Assembly: GCA_020348445.1 (NCBI GenBank)
Contig: CP070751.1
Coordinates: 3,206,621 to 3,270,620, forward strand
Reading direction: 5' to 3'
Source: Thermoplasmata archaeon
GTDB lineage: Archaea > Thermoplasmatota > Thermoplasmata > GCA-020350865
DNA length: 64,000 bases
This document shows positions 43,192 to 54,100 of this stretch, piece after piece. Under the pieces are notes generated by a model. It had not been told where the DNA came from. It made no database searches and worked only from the letters and a program-made list of their open reading frames with translations. Positions within the stretch are counted from its first letter, which is position 1, and each line of letters opens with the position of its first letter. A program made the translations under genes and the position numbers.

Positions 43192-44079
43192 ATGGATAAG
43201 TTGATGATAATAGGGGGAAGCGGTCTTCTCGGGGGGCATCTTGCAAGGTTTGCCCAAGAGGAATACGAAGTTGTGGCTACCTACATGGGCCACCCGATCG
43301 AGATTCCTGGCTGTAGAACCACCTCCATGGATATCAGGGATTTCTATAAAACCGAGAATAAAATATCAAAAGAAAAGCCAGATCTTATTATCCTCTCCGC
43401 AGCGCAAAGAAATGTGGACTATTGCGAGAAAAAACCAGAGGAGGTCTGGAAAATAAACGTGCAAGGTGCCAAGAATGTTGCCATCGCATCCAAGAAAGTC
43501 CAAGCCAAGTTGATATACCTCTCCACAGATTTGGTATTCGACGGGGAAAAAGAGGGATACCAGGAGGAGGAGGATCCAAATCCAATTAACTATTACGGCA
43601 AAACCAAACTGGAAGGTGAGAAAGAGGTGGCCAAGGCTTGTGAGGATTATGCAATAGCCAGGGTGAGCGTGCTCTATGACTGGAACCCATTTGAGCATAC
43701 CTTCAATTTCGTGTCCTGGGTTTATAACAGCCTAAAAGAAAAAAAGGAGATATCTCTTTTTACTGATCAATTCAGAAATGCCACGTACATCAAGAACGCC
43801 TGCGATGCATTGCTGGGTATACATAAGAAAGGCGAGCAAGGGATTTTCCACGTTGCAGGGAAAAACTGTGTGAACAGACACGAAATAGGTGAGAAGGTGG
43901 CTGAAATATTTGGATTTGATGAAAAACTCATCACGACGTGTACAAGTGAAGACAGTAACTGGGTGGCAAAAAGACCCAAGAGATGCTGCCTAAACTCAGA
44001 GAAAATGAATGATAGACTCGGCATAAAATCCATGAGCATTGAAGAAGGACTAGATGCAATGAAAAGGGAGATACAATGA
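43192..44079 (+). CDS. RmlD-like NAD(P)-dependent sugar-nucleotide reductase
   Basis: A 295-residue short-chain dehydrogenase of the extended type. GGSGLLGGHLA is the dinucleotide-binding loop, YLSTDLVFDG carries the Ser/Thr, and YYGKTKLEGE holds the catalytic YxxxK. The family reduces 4-keto sugars bound to nucleotides (dTDP-4-dehydrorhamnose reductase) or serves as a methionine adenosyltransferase regulatory subunit. The substrate here is not determined. The stop overlaps the Pop5 start by 4 bases, so it belongs to the operon. Confidence 0.8.
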   Translation: MDKLMIIGGSGLLGGHLARFAQEEYEVVATYMGHPIEIPGCRTTSMDIRDFYKTENKISKEKPDLIILSAAQRNVDYCEKKPEEVWKINVQGAKNVAIASKKVQAKLIYLSTDLVFDGEKEGYQEEEDPNPINYYGKTKLEGEKEVAKACEDYAIARVSVLYDWNPFEHTFNFVSWVYNSLKEKKEISLFTDQFRNATYIKNACDALLGIHKKGEQGIFHVAGKNCVNRHEIGEKVAEIFGFDEKLITTCTSEDSNWVAKRPKRCCLNSEKMNDRLGIKSMSIEEGLDAMKREIQ

Positions 44080-44405
44080 TGCCCCAAAAGAGCCAAAGGA
44101 ACAAAAAAAGGTACATCGCCTTTACAGTTCACGCACCCAGATCGATTTCCAGAAAGGAGTTCATATCTGCGATCAGAGAGAACATAAAGGATAAAAACTC
44201 CTGGAACAGAATCAAACCCTGGCTCACGGTTTTTGCTGACAACGAGGGGATTCTTCGTTGCTCCCATTCTGCAAAGGATGAGGCAATAGCACTGCTTAGT
44301 TCCATAACAACTTGCGGGAGGGAAAACATAAAAATAAAAGTGGAGACGAAAGCCACCTCTGGCACCATAAAAAAGGCAAAAAGAAAAATTTCAAAAATCC
44401 AATAA
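44076..44405 (+). CDS. rnp2: Ribonuclease P protein component 2 (Pop5)
   Basis: A 109-residue basic protein that supports 5' processing of tRNA with the RNase P RNA. RYIAFTVHAPRSISRKEFISAI, the central WLTVFADNEGILRC strand pair and the ALLSSITTCG helix match the Pop5 ferredoxin-like fold. Its place just before psmA, SBDS and exosome genes is the classic archaeal superoperon position and supports the call. Confidence 0.88.
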   Translation: MMPQKSQRNKKRYIAFTVHAPRSISRKEFISAIRENIKDKNSWNRIKPWLTVFADNEGILRCSHSAKDEAIALLSSITTCGRENIKIKVETKATSGTIKKAKRKISKIQ

Positions 44406-44467
44406 AAGAAAAACTAACACCATTAGTTTTATATCTCTCATTCACATTTACCGCATGAGGAATCACT

Positions 44468-45184
44468 ATGCAACCCGGACAAATGGCATACGATAGAGCT
44501 ATTACGGTCTTCTCACCAGATGGAAGACTATTTCAAGTGGAATATGCAAGAGAGGCTGTCAAACGAGGTACCACCACCGTGGGGCTTAAGTTCAAGGATG
44601 GTGTGGCCCTGATAATTGATAAGAGGGTAACCAGCAGGTTAATCGAGCCCACTTCAATTGAAAAGATCTTTCAGATTGATCAGCACATAGGTTGTGCCAC
44701 TTCGGGTTTGGTGGCAGACGCCCGGGCCTTGGTGGACTACGCCAGAATCACGGCTCAAATAAATAGGGTTACCTACAATGAGCGGGTCTCAGTAGAGCAG
44801 CTGGTAAAGAGGATATGTGATTACAAACAAAATTATACCCAATTCGGTGGTGTTAGGCCCTTTGGAACTGCACTTCTGGTTGCCGGAGTTGATGATTTCG
44901 GCACACATCTTTTTGAAACCGATCCAAGCGGTGCTCTTATGGCCTATAAGGCAGGCAGCATTGGCGCCGGCAGGAACGTGGTTATCGAGATATTTGAGGA
45001 TAAATACAAAGATGATATGTCAATGAACGATTCCATAGTGCTGGGATTGGAAGCTCTTCAAAAGGCAACAGAAGGCGAACCCAACGTTCTCTCTGTGGAA
45101 ATCGGAGTAGTCAAGGCCGGAGAAACATTCAGGAAGTTGGAGACAAAAGAAGTGGAAAAATTCGTGGGTAAGTTGGGTAAATAA
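44468..45184 (+). CDS. psmA: Proteasome subunit alpha
   Basis: A 238-residue outer-ring subunit of the 20S proteasome. It starts MQPGQMAYDRAITVFSPDG, the conserved alpha N-terminal gate with YDR, followed by RLFQVEYAREAV and the alpha signature. The length is typical. It gates entry of unfolded substrate together with PAN or Cdc48. It lies in the Pop5-psmA-SBDS-exosome order conserved across archaea. No beta subunit is in the window. Confidence 0.98.
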   Translation: MQPGQMAYDRAITVFSPDGRLFQVEYAREAVKRGTTTVGLKFKDGVALIIDKRVTSRLIEPTSIEKIFQIDQHIGCATSGLVADARALVDYARITAQINRVTYNERVSVEQLVKRICDYKQNYTQFGGVRPFGTALLVAGVDDFGTHLFETDPSGALMAYKAGSIGAGRNVVIEIFEDKYKDDMSMNDSIVLGLEALQKATEGEPNVLSVEIGVVKAGETFRKLETKEVEKFVGKLGK

Positions 45185-45209
45185 TTGAGTTTGAAAGTGA
45201 GATAATACT

Positions 45210-45905
45210 ATGGTTAAGTTGGAAGACGCCGTTATCGCGAGGTTGGAGATTGAAAACGAACACTTTGAAATCCTTATAGAACCTGAAGCTGCCCAGAAGT
45301 TCAAAGACGGGGAGGATATTTCTATTTTAGAGAGCCTCGTCATCGATACGATTTTCAAGGATTCAAAAAAAGGTGACAAGGCCTCCGAGGACAAGATAAA
45401 CAAGATATTTGGAACAAACGATACTTCTGAGATCGCAAAAAGGATTCTTCGGGAGGGCACCATACAGCTCACCACTGAGCAGCGGAAGAAGATGCAGGAG
45501 AACAAGAGGAAGCAGATAGTTGCCTCGATTGTGCGAAACGCCATCAATCCGCAAACCGGATCTCCCCATCCGGCCCAGAGAATCGAGCTTGCAATGAAGG
45601 AGGCCAAGGTTCAGATAGACCCCTTCAAGCCAGTGGACATCCAGGTTCAAAGCGTGCTGGACAAGCTCAAGGTCATAATTCCAATACGATTCGAAAAGAT
45701 AAAGATAGCAGTGAAATTATCAGGCGAGAATTACGGAAGGACTTATGCAGACATCACAGGTTTTGGGAAAATCACCCGTGAAGAGTGGCAAAAGAATGGC
45801 TTCTGGATAGGCGTGGTGGAGATCCCGGCCGGCCTTCAAGGTGAATTCTTCGATAAATTGAATAAAAAGACCAAAGGAGATGTGGAAACCAAAATCATAA
45901 AATAA
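45210..45905 (+). CDS. sdo1: SBDS-family ribosome maturation protein
   Basis: A 231-residue protein with the three SBDS domains: an N-terminal FYSH domain (about 1-90, DAVIARLEIENEHFEILIEP), a helical middle (EQRKKMQENKRKQIVASIVRNAINPQTGSPHP) and a C-terminal ferredoxin-like domain (about 160-231, IPIRFEKIKIAVK). It helps release the eIF6 factor from the large subunit. Located between psmA and rrp4 as usual. Confidence 0.95.
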   Translation: MVKLEDAVIARLEIENEHFEILIEPEAAQKFKDGEDISILESLVIDTIFKDSKKGDKASEDKINKIFGTNDTSEIAKRILREGTIQLTTEQRKKMQENKRKQIVASIVRNAINPQTGSPHPAQRIELAMKEAKVQIDPFKPVDIQVQSVLDKLKVIIPIRFEKIKIAVKLSGENYGRTYADITGFGKITREEWQKNGFWIGVVEIPAGLQGEFFDKLNKKTKGDVETKIIK

Positions 45906-45968
45906 TAAAACTGTGTTATGGATGCGCTTTGTGTGGATTTAACTTGAGTTTAGGTAGATGTGATTTGA

Positions 45969-46700
45969 ATGAAAAATGTTGAAAAAGGCCCTGATTCTTC
46001 CAATGAGATTAAGGTCGAAAGGGAACTGGTAATACCCGGGGATTTTTTAAGCGAGAAAGATCTGAAATCAGGAATGGGCACCTACAACGATACCGAAAGG
46101 ACCTATGCATCGCAGTTGGGTGTGAAGAACATAAGGGCAGGGTACATAAATGTGGTTCCCCTGGGGGGAAGGTACATCCCCAGATCAGGAGATTATGTCA
46201 TAGGCAATATAATAGATATCGGACCCTCCAACTGGCTTGTGGATATCAAGGCCCCGTATCCTGCACCTCTGCACGTCAACGAGGTGCCCTGGCGAGTGGA
46301 GTTCGGGGATACCGCGAGATTCCTTTTTGTGGGAGACACCATACTGGCCAAGATACAGAATGTTGATGAGATCAAAAGGGTTCATGTGACCATGAACGAT
46401 CATGACCTGAGAAAGCTAACAGGCGGCCTTATCACCGAGATATCCCACTCAAAGGTCCCGAGGGTGATTGGAAAAGGAGGTTCTATGATCACTTTGATCA
46501 AAAGATACACTAAATGTCGAATGTTCGTGGGTCAGAACGGCAGAATATGGATAGACGGAAATGCTGATGATATCATGGTCGCGGTCAGTACAATCGAAAG
46601 AATCGAGGCCGAGGCCCAAGTGATGGGGCTTACAGATTCCATCAAAGATTATTTGGAGGAGCGCTACTCAGAAAGGTCTGAGGAAATTGAGACAAAATAG
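45969..46700 (+). CDS. rrp4: Exosome RNA-binding subunit Rrp4
   Basis: A 243-residue cap protein of the archaeal exosome. N-terminal domain (about 20-70), S1 domain (GDYVIGNIIDIGPSNWLVDI) and KH domain with PRVIGKGGSMITLI (GKGG, about 165-180). It feeds RNA into the Rrp41-Rrp42 ring and favours poly(A). The order rrp4-rrp41-rrp42 follows. Confidence 0.97.
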   Translation: MKNVEKGPDSSNEIKVERELVIPGDFLSEKDLKSGMGTYNDTERTYASQLGVKNIRAGYINVVPLGGRYIPRSGDYVIGNIIDIGPSNWLVDIKAPYPAPLHVNEVPWRVEFGDTARFLFVGDTILAKIQNVDEIKRVHVTMNDHDLRKLTGGLITEISHSKVPRVIGKGGSMITLIKRYTKCRMFVGQNGRIWIDGNADDIMVAVSTIERIEAEAQVMGLTDSIKDYLEERYSERSEEIETK

Positions 46701-46754
46701 AGTGTATGTGTATGGTGAAGAGATCGATTTGAGTTTTAAGATTAGGTGAGTTAC

Positions 46755-47513
46755 ATGGGAGATTCTGGTGATTTGAAATTAATAGATGATTCTGGTAAAA
46801 GGCTGGACGGGAGGAAACTCGATGAGCTTCGGCCCATTAAAATCGAGGCCAACGTACTGAGGAGGGCGGACGGCTCCGCATACCTTGAGTGGGGAGGAAA
46901 TAAAATACTGGCCGCGGTCTACGGCCCAAGGGAGGCCCATCCGAGACATCTGCAGGATCCCACAAAGGCCATTGTTCAATGCCGATACAACATGGCCGCT
47001 TTCTCTGTAATGGACAGAAAAAGGCCTGGCCCTGACAGAAGATCTGTTGAGATATCCAAGATATTGTCAGAGGCCTTAGCATATGTCGTGTTCACAGAGC
47101 AGTTTCCCAGAACCTCAATTGATGTCTTTATAGAGGTTTTGCAGGCTGATGCGGGAACGAGATGCTCGGGTCTTACCGCAGCCTCTGTGGCACTTGCAGA
47201 CGCAGGTATCCCTATGAAGGACCTCATCGTTTCCTGCGCATTTGGCAAGGTGGGTGGAAAGGTGGTTTTGGACCTATATAAGGAGGAGGACAATTTGGGG
47301 GAGGCTGATGTCCCAATTGCCGTTGTGCCCAGGACCGAGGAGATCGTCTTACTTCAGATGGATGGACATCTCACAGTTGAGGAACTGAACCATGGATTGA
47401 CCATGACAATGGATGCATGCAAATACATCTATGGCCTTCAGAGGGATGCTCTAAAAAATAGGTACTCCACGGGCATGGATAATGAAGAGAATCCAAAGGA
47501 GGCATCCAAATGA
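46755..47513 (+). CDS. rrp41: Exosome catalytic subunit Rrp41
   Basis: A 252-residue RNase PH-fold subunit carrying the phosphorolytic site. It has [35 protein letters not shown] at the N-terminal domain in the expected order, then [22 protein letters not shown] (phosphate-binding region) and the acidic [11 protein letters not shown] segment. It forms a hexameric ring with Rrp42. ATG 46755 is chosen over GTG three codons earlier. Overlaps rrp42 by 4 bases. Confidence 0.97.
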   Translation: MGDSGDLKLIDDSGKRLDGRKLDELRPIKIEANVLRRADGSAYLEWGGNKILAAVYGPREAHPRHLQDPTKAIVQCRYNMAAFSVMDRKRPGPDRRSVEISKILSEALAYVVFTEQFPRTSIDVFIEVLQADAGTRCSGLTAASVALADAGIPMKDLIVSCAFGKVGGKVVLDLYKEEDNLGEADVPIAVVPRTEEIVLLQMDGHLTVEELNHGLTMTMDACKYIYGLQRDALKNRYSTGMDNEENPKEASK

Positions 47514-48286
47514 ACGAGGAGGTCATATCTGAGATTAATCGAAATTTCATCTATCAACTGGCTGAAAAGGGAAGGAGGATCGACAACAGGGCACCTGATG
47601 AGTTCAGACCAATTGGCGTGGAAAAAGGCGTTGTCAATACTGCGGAGGGCTCGGCAAGGGTTCATATAGGCAGAACAGATGTCCTGGCAGGGGTGAAGAT
47701 CGGAATTGGCGAGCCCTTCCCCGATACACCCGCAAAGGGTGTTCTCACCACCAATGCAGAGCTAATTCCCTTGGCCTCACCGACATTCGAGTTTGGTCCA
47801 CCAAGGGAGGATTCAATAGAGCTCGCCAGGGTTGTGGACAGGGGCATTCGTGAGTCTGGCACAATAGATCTTGAGAAGCTGTGCTTGGAGGAGGGGGAAA
47901 AGGTTTGGATTGTGTTCATAGATATTCATGTGCTGGATTATGACGGAAACCTGTTCGACGCCTCTGCCCTGGGCGCCCTTGCAGCGCTTACCGATACAAC
48001 TGTTCCGGCCTCACGGTTCGAGCTGGGCGATGATTTCAAATTACCTGTGCTACACTATCCAATAGCCTGTACCACCGTTAAAGTGGAGAATACACTCCTT
48101 TTGGACCCGGCACTGGAGGAAGAGAAGATCGCATCCGCCCGCCTCACAGTCACAACCGATGAGAATAAAGACGTTAGAGCCATGCAAAAGGGAAAAAGCG
48201 GCTCCTTCACATTAGATGAGGTTAAGAAGATAATAACCTCCTCCCAGGAGGTTGCAGAAAAGAACAGAAAAAAAATAATAGAATAA
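47510..48286 (+). CDS. rrp42: Exosome subunit Rrp42
   Basis: A 258-residue inactive RNase PH-fold subunit that pairs with Rrp41. [19 protein letters not shown] and [18 protein letters not shown] are typical, and the catalytic phosphate-site residues of Rrp41 are absent ([11 protein letters not shown] instead). ATG overlaps the rrp41 stop. Followed by L37Ae. Confidence 0.97.
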   Translation: MNEEVISEINRNFIYQLAEKGRRIDNRAPDEFRPIGVEKGVVNTAEGSARVHIGRTDVLAGVKIGIGEPFPDTPAKGVLTTNAELIPLASPTFEFGPPREDSIELARVVDRGIRESGTIDLEKLCLEEGEKVWIVFIDIHVLDYDGNLFDASALGALAALTDTTVPASRFELGDDFKLPVLHYPIACTTVKVENTLLLDPALEEEKIASARLTVTTDENKDVRAMQKGKSGSFTLDEVKKIITSSQEVAEKNRKKIIE

Positions 48287-48329
48287 AGTTCATGACCCGA
48301 TTCCCATAACACTGGCAGGAGGACCCAAT

Positions 48330-48605
48330 ATGTCACGAAAAAAGAAAAGCGTTGGTATCGCCGGTAAATACGGACCAAGATACGGTGTAAAGGTCAGAAA
48401 GCAGATTCAAGCCATAGAAAAGGAGAAGGTTAAAAGGCATATCTGCCCTCGCTGCAAGCACAAGTCAGTGAAGAGAATGGGTTCGGGTATATGGAGGTGC
48501 AGGCGCTGTGATTTGACCTTCGCAAGCGGTGCATATTCTCCAATTCATTCCAAGATCGTGGCTGCCGAAGCATATAATCCAACGGAGGAAGAGGAAAATG
48601 TATAA
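48330..48605 (+). CDS. rpl37ae: 50S ribosomal protein L37Ae (eL43)
   Basis: A 91-residue zinc-ribbon ribosomal protein. It starts MSRKKKSVGIAGKYGPRYG and has CPRCKHKSVKRMGSGIWRCRRC, the C4 zinc knuckles. The position after rrp42 and before rpoP is standard. Stop overlaps the rpoP start by 8 bases. Confidence 0.97.
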   Translation: MSRKKKSVGIAGKYGPRYGVKVRKQIQAIEKEKVKRHICPRCKHKSVKRMGSGIWRCRRCDLTFASGAYSPIHSKIVAAEAYNPTEEEENV

Positions 48606-48729
48606 ATGCTCAAGATGTAAAGAGCCGATTCGAACTGATATAAATACCGTGGGGATACAATGCGAAAGATGCGGCTCGAAAATATTCTTCAAGGAAAGGC
48701 CAAATGTGAAGAAGGTAATAAGAACCTGA
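48598..48729 (+). CDS. rpoP: DNA-directed RNA polymerase subunit P (Rpo12)
   Basis: A 43-residue zinc-binding RNA polymerase subunit (RPB12/ABC10-alpha homolog). MYKCSRCKEPI and CERCGSKIFFKERP show the two CxxC pairs and the conserved basic end. GAGGAAGAGG ribosome binding site inside L37Ae. A longer upstream frame is antisense-free but composition-poor and is ignored. Confidence 0.95.
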   Translation: MYKCSRCKEPIRTDINTVGIQCERCGSKIFFKERPNVKKVIRT

Positions 48730-48778
48730 TATTCACGGTTTTCACAGGCCATGGATACATGATCCCGGGGGACATTAA

Positions 48779-49924
48779 ATGGCATACCAGTCCATCGAGA
48801 ATCTGAAAGCGCAAGATGTGATGTCCAAGAATTTTGTCTGCGCATCCGAGGAAGACAACCTTTCGGATGTCCTTGCGAAATTGAAAAAGCACGATATCAG
48901 CGAGCTGCCAGTAATCCGCAAGAACAAGCTCGTGGGATTGGTGAGCTACGATACACTCATCAAGAGAAGGAACCTGCCCCTGACAACCAAGGTGGAGCAC
49001 ATAATGTCCACTCCCCCAAAACTCTCTGAAGATACTCCCTTGACCACAGTTGCCGAGATGTTCATGAGCTCAGGATTTCGAACCCTGCCCATCACGTCCA
49101 AAGGAAAGAAACTGGCGGGCATGGTCTCACGAACCGATCTTCTAAAGGGCATTAAACAGGACAAGAAGCTGGCCGAACTTCCCATCAGCTCCATAATGAC
49201 CAAGGTACCCCAGTGCATCCGCGAGGACGACAATATAACCCAAGCAAGGGATCTTATGAAAAGGCTGAGCATGCGCACCGTACCTGTTGTTGACGATCAC
49301 GAGAAACTGGTGGGCGTAATTGGTGTCAAGGACATCGCCAAGATCTGGACACCAAAGACCAAGGAGAGCAGGGGGGAGCTTGCTGGTGAGAAAATTTCCT
49401 TGGATGTGGAGGTTTCCAGCGTCATGAACCCCGATCCAGTTCATATCGAGAAGGAGGAGAACGTGAAATCAGTCATTTCCCTCATGCACAAGCACGACAT
49501 CTCAAGTGTCCTGATCACGGAGAAGCAAAAACCAATTGGTATAATCACACCCCTTGATCTAATTGAGCTGCTTGTTCGAACCCAAGAGCGCGAATCCCTC
49601 TATGTGCAGATAACGGGACTTGATGAAGAGGACGCCGAGTTCTATGATGATATGCACGGCCTTATTCAAAAATCCATGAAGAAGATAAACAAGATACAAA
49701 AAACGCGCATATTTGCACTTCATGTCTCCCAGTACCACGACAAGAGCTTTGTAAAGGAGTACGAACTCAGAGCGCGGCTGTCCACTGATAAACACATGTT
49801 CTATGCCCAAGGCGAGGGATGGAACCTGGTTGGGGCCCTGGATGAGCTCCTCGATACCCTTGAGGGTATGGTGACAAAAGAAAAGGATCGGAGATTGGGG
49901 GCCAGAAAGAAGGGAAGCTTTTAA
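48779..49924 (+). CDS. Four-CBS protein with C-terminal ribosome-hibernation-like domain
   Basis: A 381-residue protein with two CBS pairs (about 12-120 and 135-270; DVMSKNF, HIMSTPP, SIMTKVP and SVMNPDP mark the four repeats), which usually bind adenine nucleotides. The C-terminus (about 280-370) has VQITGLDEEDAEF, HVSQYHDKSFVKEYELRARLST and GWNLVGALDELLDTLEGMV, a pattern close to the S30AE/HPF ribosome-hibernation fold. Archaeal CBS-linked ribosome hibernation factors have been reported. An energy-sensing ribosome-binding factor is therefore inferred. It closes the ribosome/exosome operon, 49 bases after rpoP. Confidence 0.75.
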   Translation: MAYQSIENLKAQDVMSKNFVCASEEDNLSDVLAKLKKHDISELPVIRKNKLVGLVSYDTLIKRRNLPLTTKVEHIMSTPPKLSEDTPLTTVAEMFMSSGFRTLPITSKGKKLAGMVSRTDLLKGIKQDKKLAELPISSIMTKVPQCIREDDNITQARDLMKRLSMRTVPVVDDHEKLVGVIGVKDIAKIWTPKTKESRGELAGEKISLDVEVSSVMNPDPVHIEKEENVKSVISLMHKHDISSVLITEKQKPIGIITPLDLIELLVRTQERESLYVQITGLDEEDAEFYDDMHGLIQKSMKKINKIQKTRIFALHVSQYHDKSFVKEYELRARLSTDKHMFYAQGEGWNLVGALDELLDTLEGMVTKEKDRRLGARKKGSF

Positions 49925-49935
49925 CTAAAAAATAA

Positions 49936-50943
49936 TTATAGATTCCAATAACTAGCTTGAATTTCTTTTACTCTTTCTATAGTCTCTTTACCGAGGACGT
50001 CAAGATCATATATCTCACCGAAAAATATTGGAGTTTCCTCGTTTCGGAATTTTGCCACGATGCCGGCTATTATGTCTGCCAAGGCACCTGTGTGGTAGCC
50101 CCCTTCGAGGTAGAACGATATCCTGCCTTCGCAGAGTTGTCTTGCTGTTTTTATGAGTTTATCTGCAAAACCCACGTACCCGAGGCTTGACCATGTGAGG
50201 CTTGCTAAAGGGTCCATGTAATGTGCATCCCCGCCAACTGAAACAAGCATTGCCTCGGGTTTGTACTGATTCAGTATCGGTGATATTATTTCCTCCCAGG
50301 CCGCATCGTATGTCGTGTCCCCGGATCTTGAGGGAAATGGGAGGTTCACAGTGAAACCCTGACCGTCTTCTTCCCCAATGTAGTTGAAAGGCCCGGTGCC
50401 TGGATAGATGCCCCACTGATGCGTGGATAAGTAAAGGACATCGCTTCGCTTACAAAATATATCACTTGTACCATTTCCATGATGCACGTCTATATCCACT
50501 ATTGCCACCTTCTTAACATCCTGCAAAAGAGTCTCTGCTGCCAAGGCCAGATTGTTGAAGTAGCAGAATCCTCCTGCATAATCTGGACCTGCGTGATGTC
50601 CTGGAGGTCGCAGAAGACCCATTGCCGGTTTTTTTTCCAAGTATGATTTTTGGGCAGCCTCCATTGCACCTCCTGCGGCAAGAAGTGCTATTTCGAAGGT
50701 TTCTTTGTGGGAGACAGTGTCCATATCGATTCTCCCTTCTCCTACTCTTCTTATGAATTCGATGTGATCTTTTGTGTGTACTCTTTCGAGGTCATTCATG
50801 GAGGCTGGATCCGGAGTCAGGACATCTTCCAGAAGATTCTCTTCCTCCAGTTTGGCATTTATGGCCACGAGTCTCTGGGGGCTTTCGGGGTGGTATGAAT
50901 CCTGGTAGTGGTTAAGGAATTGAGGATGGTAGATTATGGTCAT
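49936..50943 (-). CDS. Histone deacetylase-family enzyme (AcuC/HDAC-like)
   Basis: A 335-residue zinc hydrolase of the arginase/deacetylase fold. Key residues are seen in RPPGHHAGPDYAGGFCYFNN (His pair), VAIVDIDVHHGNGT (zinc ligands Asp/His) and VSVGGDAHYMDPLASL (Asp). The C-terminal FYLEGGYH provides the transition-state Tyr region. Substrate could be acetyl-lysine, acetylpolyamines or other acetylamides. It is convergent with the CBS gene (12 bases between stops). Confidence 0.92.
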   Translation of the reverse strand: MTIIYHPQFLNHYQDSYHPESPQRLVAINAKLEEENLLEDVLTPDPASMNDLERVHTKDHIEFIRRVGEGRIDMDTVSHKETFEIALLAAGGAMEAAQKSYLEKKPAMGLLRPPGHHAGPDYAGGFCYFNNLALAAETLLQDVKKVAIVDIDVHHGNGTSDIFCKRSDVLYLSTHQWGIYPGTGPFNYIGEEDGQGFTVNLPFPSRSGDTTYDAAWEEIISPILNQYKPEAMLVSVGGDAHYMDPLASLTWSSLGYVGFADKLIKTARQLCEGRISFYLEGGYHTGALADIIAGIVAKFRNEETPIFFGEIYDLDVLGKETIERVKEIQASYWNL

Positions 50944-51165
50944 GGTGAGGGTGTATAAATTAAGGGGTTTTAAAAGTTATTCCAGTGGATTTTCAAAATG
51001 ATAATTATTTGCGTCATTTTTGCGAAGATTTTATAAGTCTCGAACTCCATGTATTTCTTGAAGGGTACCCACACTTCATGGAATAAGGGAACCTGCAGAG
51101 GATCCTTTGAGGGCAAGTAAGTCGTATGGGCATCCGTTTCGCGAATCTGGAGGGGGGTTTAGAAA

Positions 51166-54100
51166 GTGAGTGGCAAAATCTCAAGTCTCTTTCTTTGTTC
51201 ATTACTTATAGCAAATGCTTTTGGGGGGATGGTCTCTAATGTTGGGGAGTTGAGTTTGAGCCCTGATGAAACGGAGGGACCACCTGATCATATTCCTCAA
51301 GATGTTGGGGAGCCAGGTTTGAGTTTGAGCGGGGGAGGCGGGCTTGCTGATTCGCCATGGCCAATGTTTCGGCAGAACCTCAACCATACTGGTCAAAGTC
51401 CTTATGATACGAGTGGGAATGATGGCCAGTTGAAGTGGAGTTTCAGAACTGGAAACCCTGTATTCTCATCACCTGCAATTGGCACTGATGGTACGATTTA
51501 TGTTGGCTCCATTGAAGGTAAATTATTCGCAATCAACTCAGATGGCACTGAGAAATGGAACTTCACGACTGGTTTCGGTTTGTACTCATCACCTGCAATT
51601 GGCTCTGATGGAACGATATATGTTGGTTCTTTTGATAATAAGCTATATGCAATAAATCTAGATGGCACTGAAAAATGGAATTTCACAACCAGTGGTTGGG
51701 TACACTCATCACCGGCAATCGGCTCCGATGGAACGATTTATGTCGGCTCTGCCGACGATAAACTCTATGCAATCAAACCTGATGGAACTGAAAAATGGAA
51801 TTTCACAACTACGGCAGATGTGGACTCATCACCCGCAATCGGTTCTGATGGAACGATCTATATAGGTTCTGAAGACAATAATCTGTATGCGATCAATCCA
51901 GATGGCATAAAAAAATGGAGTTTTACAACTGGGTCCATGGTGTACTCATCATCTGCAATCGGGTCCGATGGAACGATCTATGTAGGCTGTTGGATAAATG
52001 ACCATAAACTATATGCAATCAATCCGGACGGCACGGAAAAATGGAACTTCACAACAAATGCCAAATTGTTCTCATCACCAGCAATTGGCTCCGATGGAAC
52101 GATTTATGTCGGCTCTAGCGACCATAAACTCTATGCAATCAAACCTGATGGCACGGAAAAATGGAGTTTTAAAACTAACCAAGACGTGTATTCATCCCCT
52201 GCAATCGGGTCCGATGGAACAATCTATTTTGGTTCTTTTGATCATAAACTTTATGCGATTAATCCAGATAGCACTGAGAAATGGAATTTTACTACAGGAG
52301 ACTGGGTACAGTCGTCACCTGCAATCGGATTCGATGGGACAATTTATATTGGCTCTCGCGATGGTAAACTGTATGCTATTGGGAATCCAACGTCCCTTGA
52401 GGTCGAGGTAACTTCACATTTTTCAGAATTAAATTCCGCAGCCCAATCCACAATCACAGTCCATGTTACTGATAGCACAAATTCAATTCAAGGTGCAACC
52501 GTAACTCTATCTTCAGACAATGGAGGATTGTTCAGCCCGCAAAGCGGAATCACAGACAGCAACGGCAATTTCGAATGCATATTCAATGCACCTACTGTGA
52601 CGACAGAGATGATCTGTAGGATTACTGCTGAGGCTACAAAATCTGGATATGCTAGTGGTTCTGGATCTGTTGATGTGACTATGAAGCCGATACCGTGGCC
52701 GATGTTTCGGCAGAATTTGAATCATACAGGATTGAGTCCATATGATACGAGTACAAATCCTGGTAAGTTAAAATGGTATTTCACAACCGATAGCTATATA
52801 CACTCATCTGCTGCAATAGACTCTAAAGGTATAATTTATATTGGTTCCAAGGATGGTAGATTGTATGCAATGAATCTAGATGGCTCTCAAAAATGGAACT
52901 TTACAACAGGAAGAGGTGTTCTTTCATCACCAGCAATTGGTTCTGATGGGATAATTTATGTCGGCTCTTATGATAATAAAATATATGCAATCAACCCAGA
53001 TGGCACTGAGAAATGGAATTTTACGACTAGTAATAGTATATATTCATCACCTGCAATAGGTTCTGATGGGACTATCTATGTGGGCTCCCAAAATCATCAA
53101 CTGTATGCGATTAATTCAAGTGGCATAGAGAAATGGCACATTAAGACAAGTGGACCTGTGTACTCATCACCTACAATCGGCTTCGATGGGACAATCTATA
53201 TCGGATCAGACGACGATAAATTACATTCGATCAACCCAGATGGCACCGAGAAATGGAATTTCTCGACTGGTGGCGATGTGATATCATCACCTGCAATCGG
53301 CTCCGATGGGACAATCTATATCGGTTCAACCGATGATAAATTATATGCAATCAATCCAGATGGTACTGAAAAATGGAGTTTTTCAACGGGTGGAAATGTT
53401 GATTCCTCTCCAGCAATTGGCTTTGATGGAACAATTTATTTCGGCTCTAATGACAATAAATTATATGCACTTCACCATTACGGAACAGAGAAATGGAATT
53501 TTACTACTGGTTTGAATATAGCATCATCACCTGCAATCGGTTCCGATGGAACAATTTATTTTGGATCTTATGATTCAAAGCTGTACGCGGTACATCCGAA
53601 TGGAACCCAAAAATGGAATTTTACATCTGGTGGTAATGTAGTATCATCACCTACAATCGCCTCCGATGGTACAATTTATTTCGGTTCCAGAGACTTTAAA
53701 CTGTATGCCATTGGAGAGGGTATTACACCACCCATCGCAAACGCAGGCCCCGACCAAACAGTAGACGAAGGCGACACTGTCCAATTCGATGGCTCAGCCT
53801 CCTACGATCCCGACGGCACAATCGTATCCTACGAATGGGATTTCGGCGACGGCTCACCAACGGGATCAGGGATTGCCCCCACGCATATCTATAGCACACC
53901 CGGTAACTACACTGTTACTCTTACGGTTACAGATGATGATAATGCAACAGATTCTGATACATGTGTAATCACTGTTTTACCTGCTATAATACCTCCGGTT
54001 GCGGATGCAGGATCAGATCAGACAGTAGATGAGGGGGATGTAGTACAATTTAAAGGATGCGGTTCTATTGGCTCTTCTAGCAATCTACCCATTGATCCGG

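Noticed and set aside
51430..53712. CRISPR-like repeat array
   Set aside because: The repeats are in-frame propeller blades of about 117-120 bases with no unique spacers.
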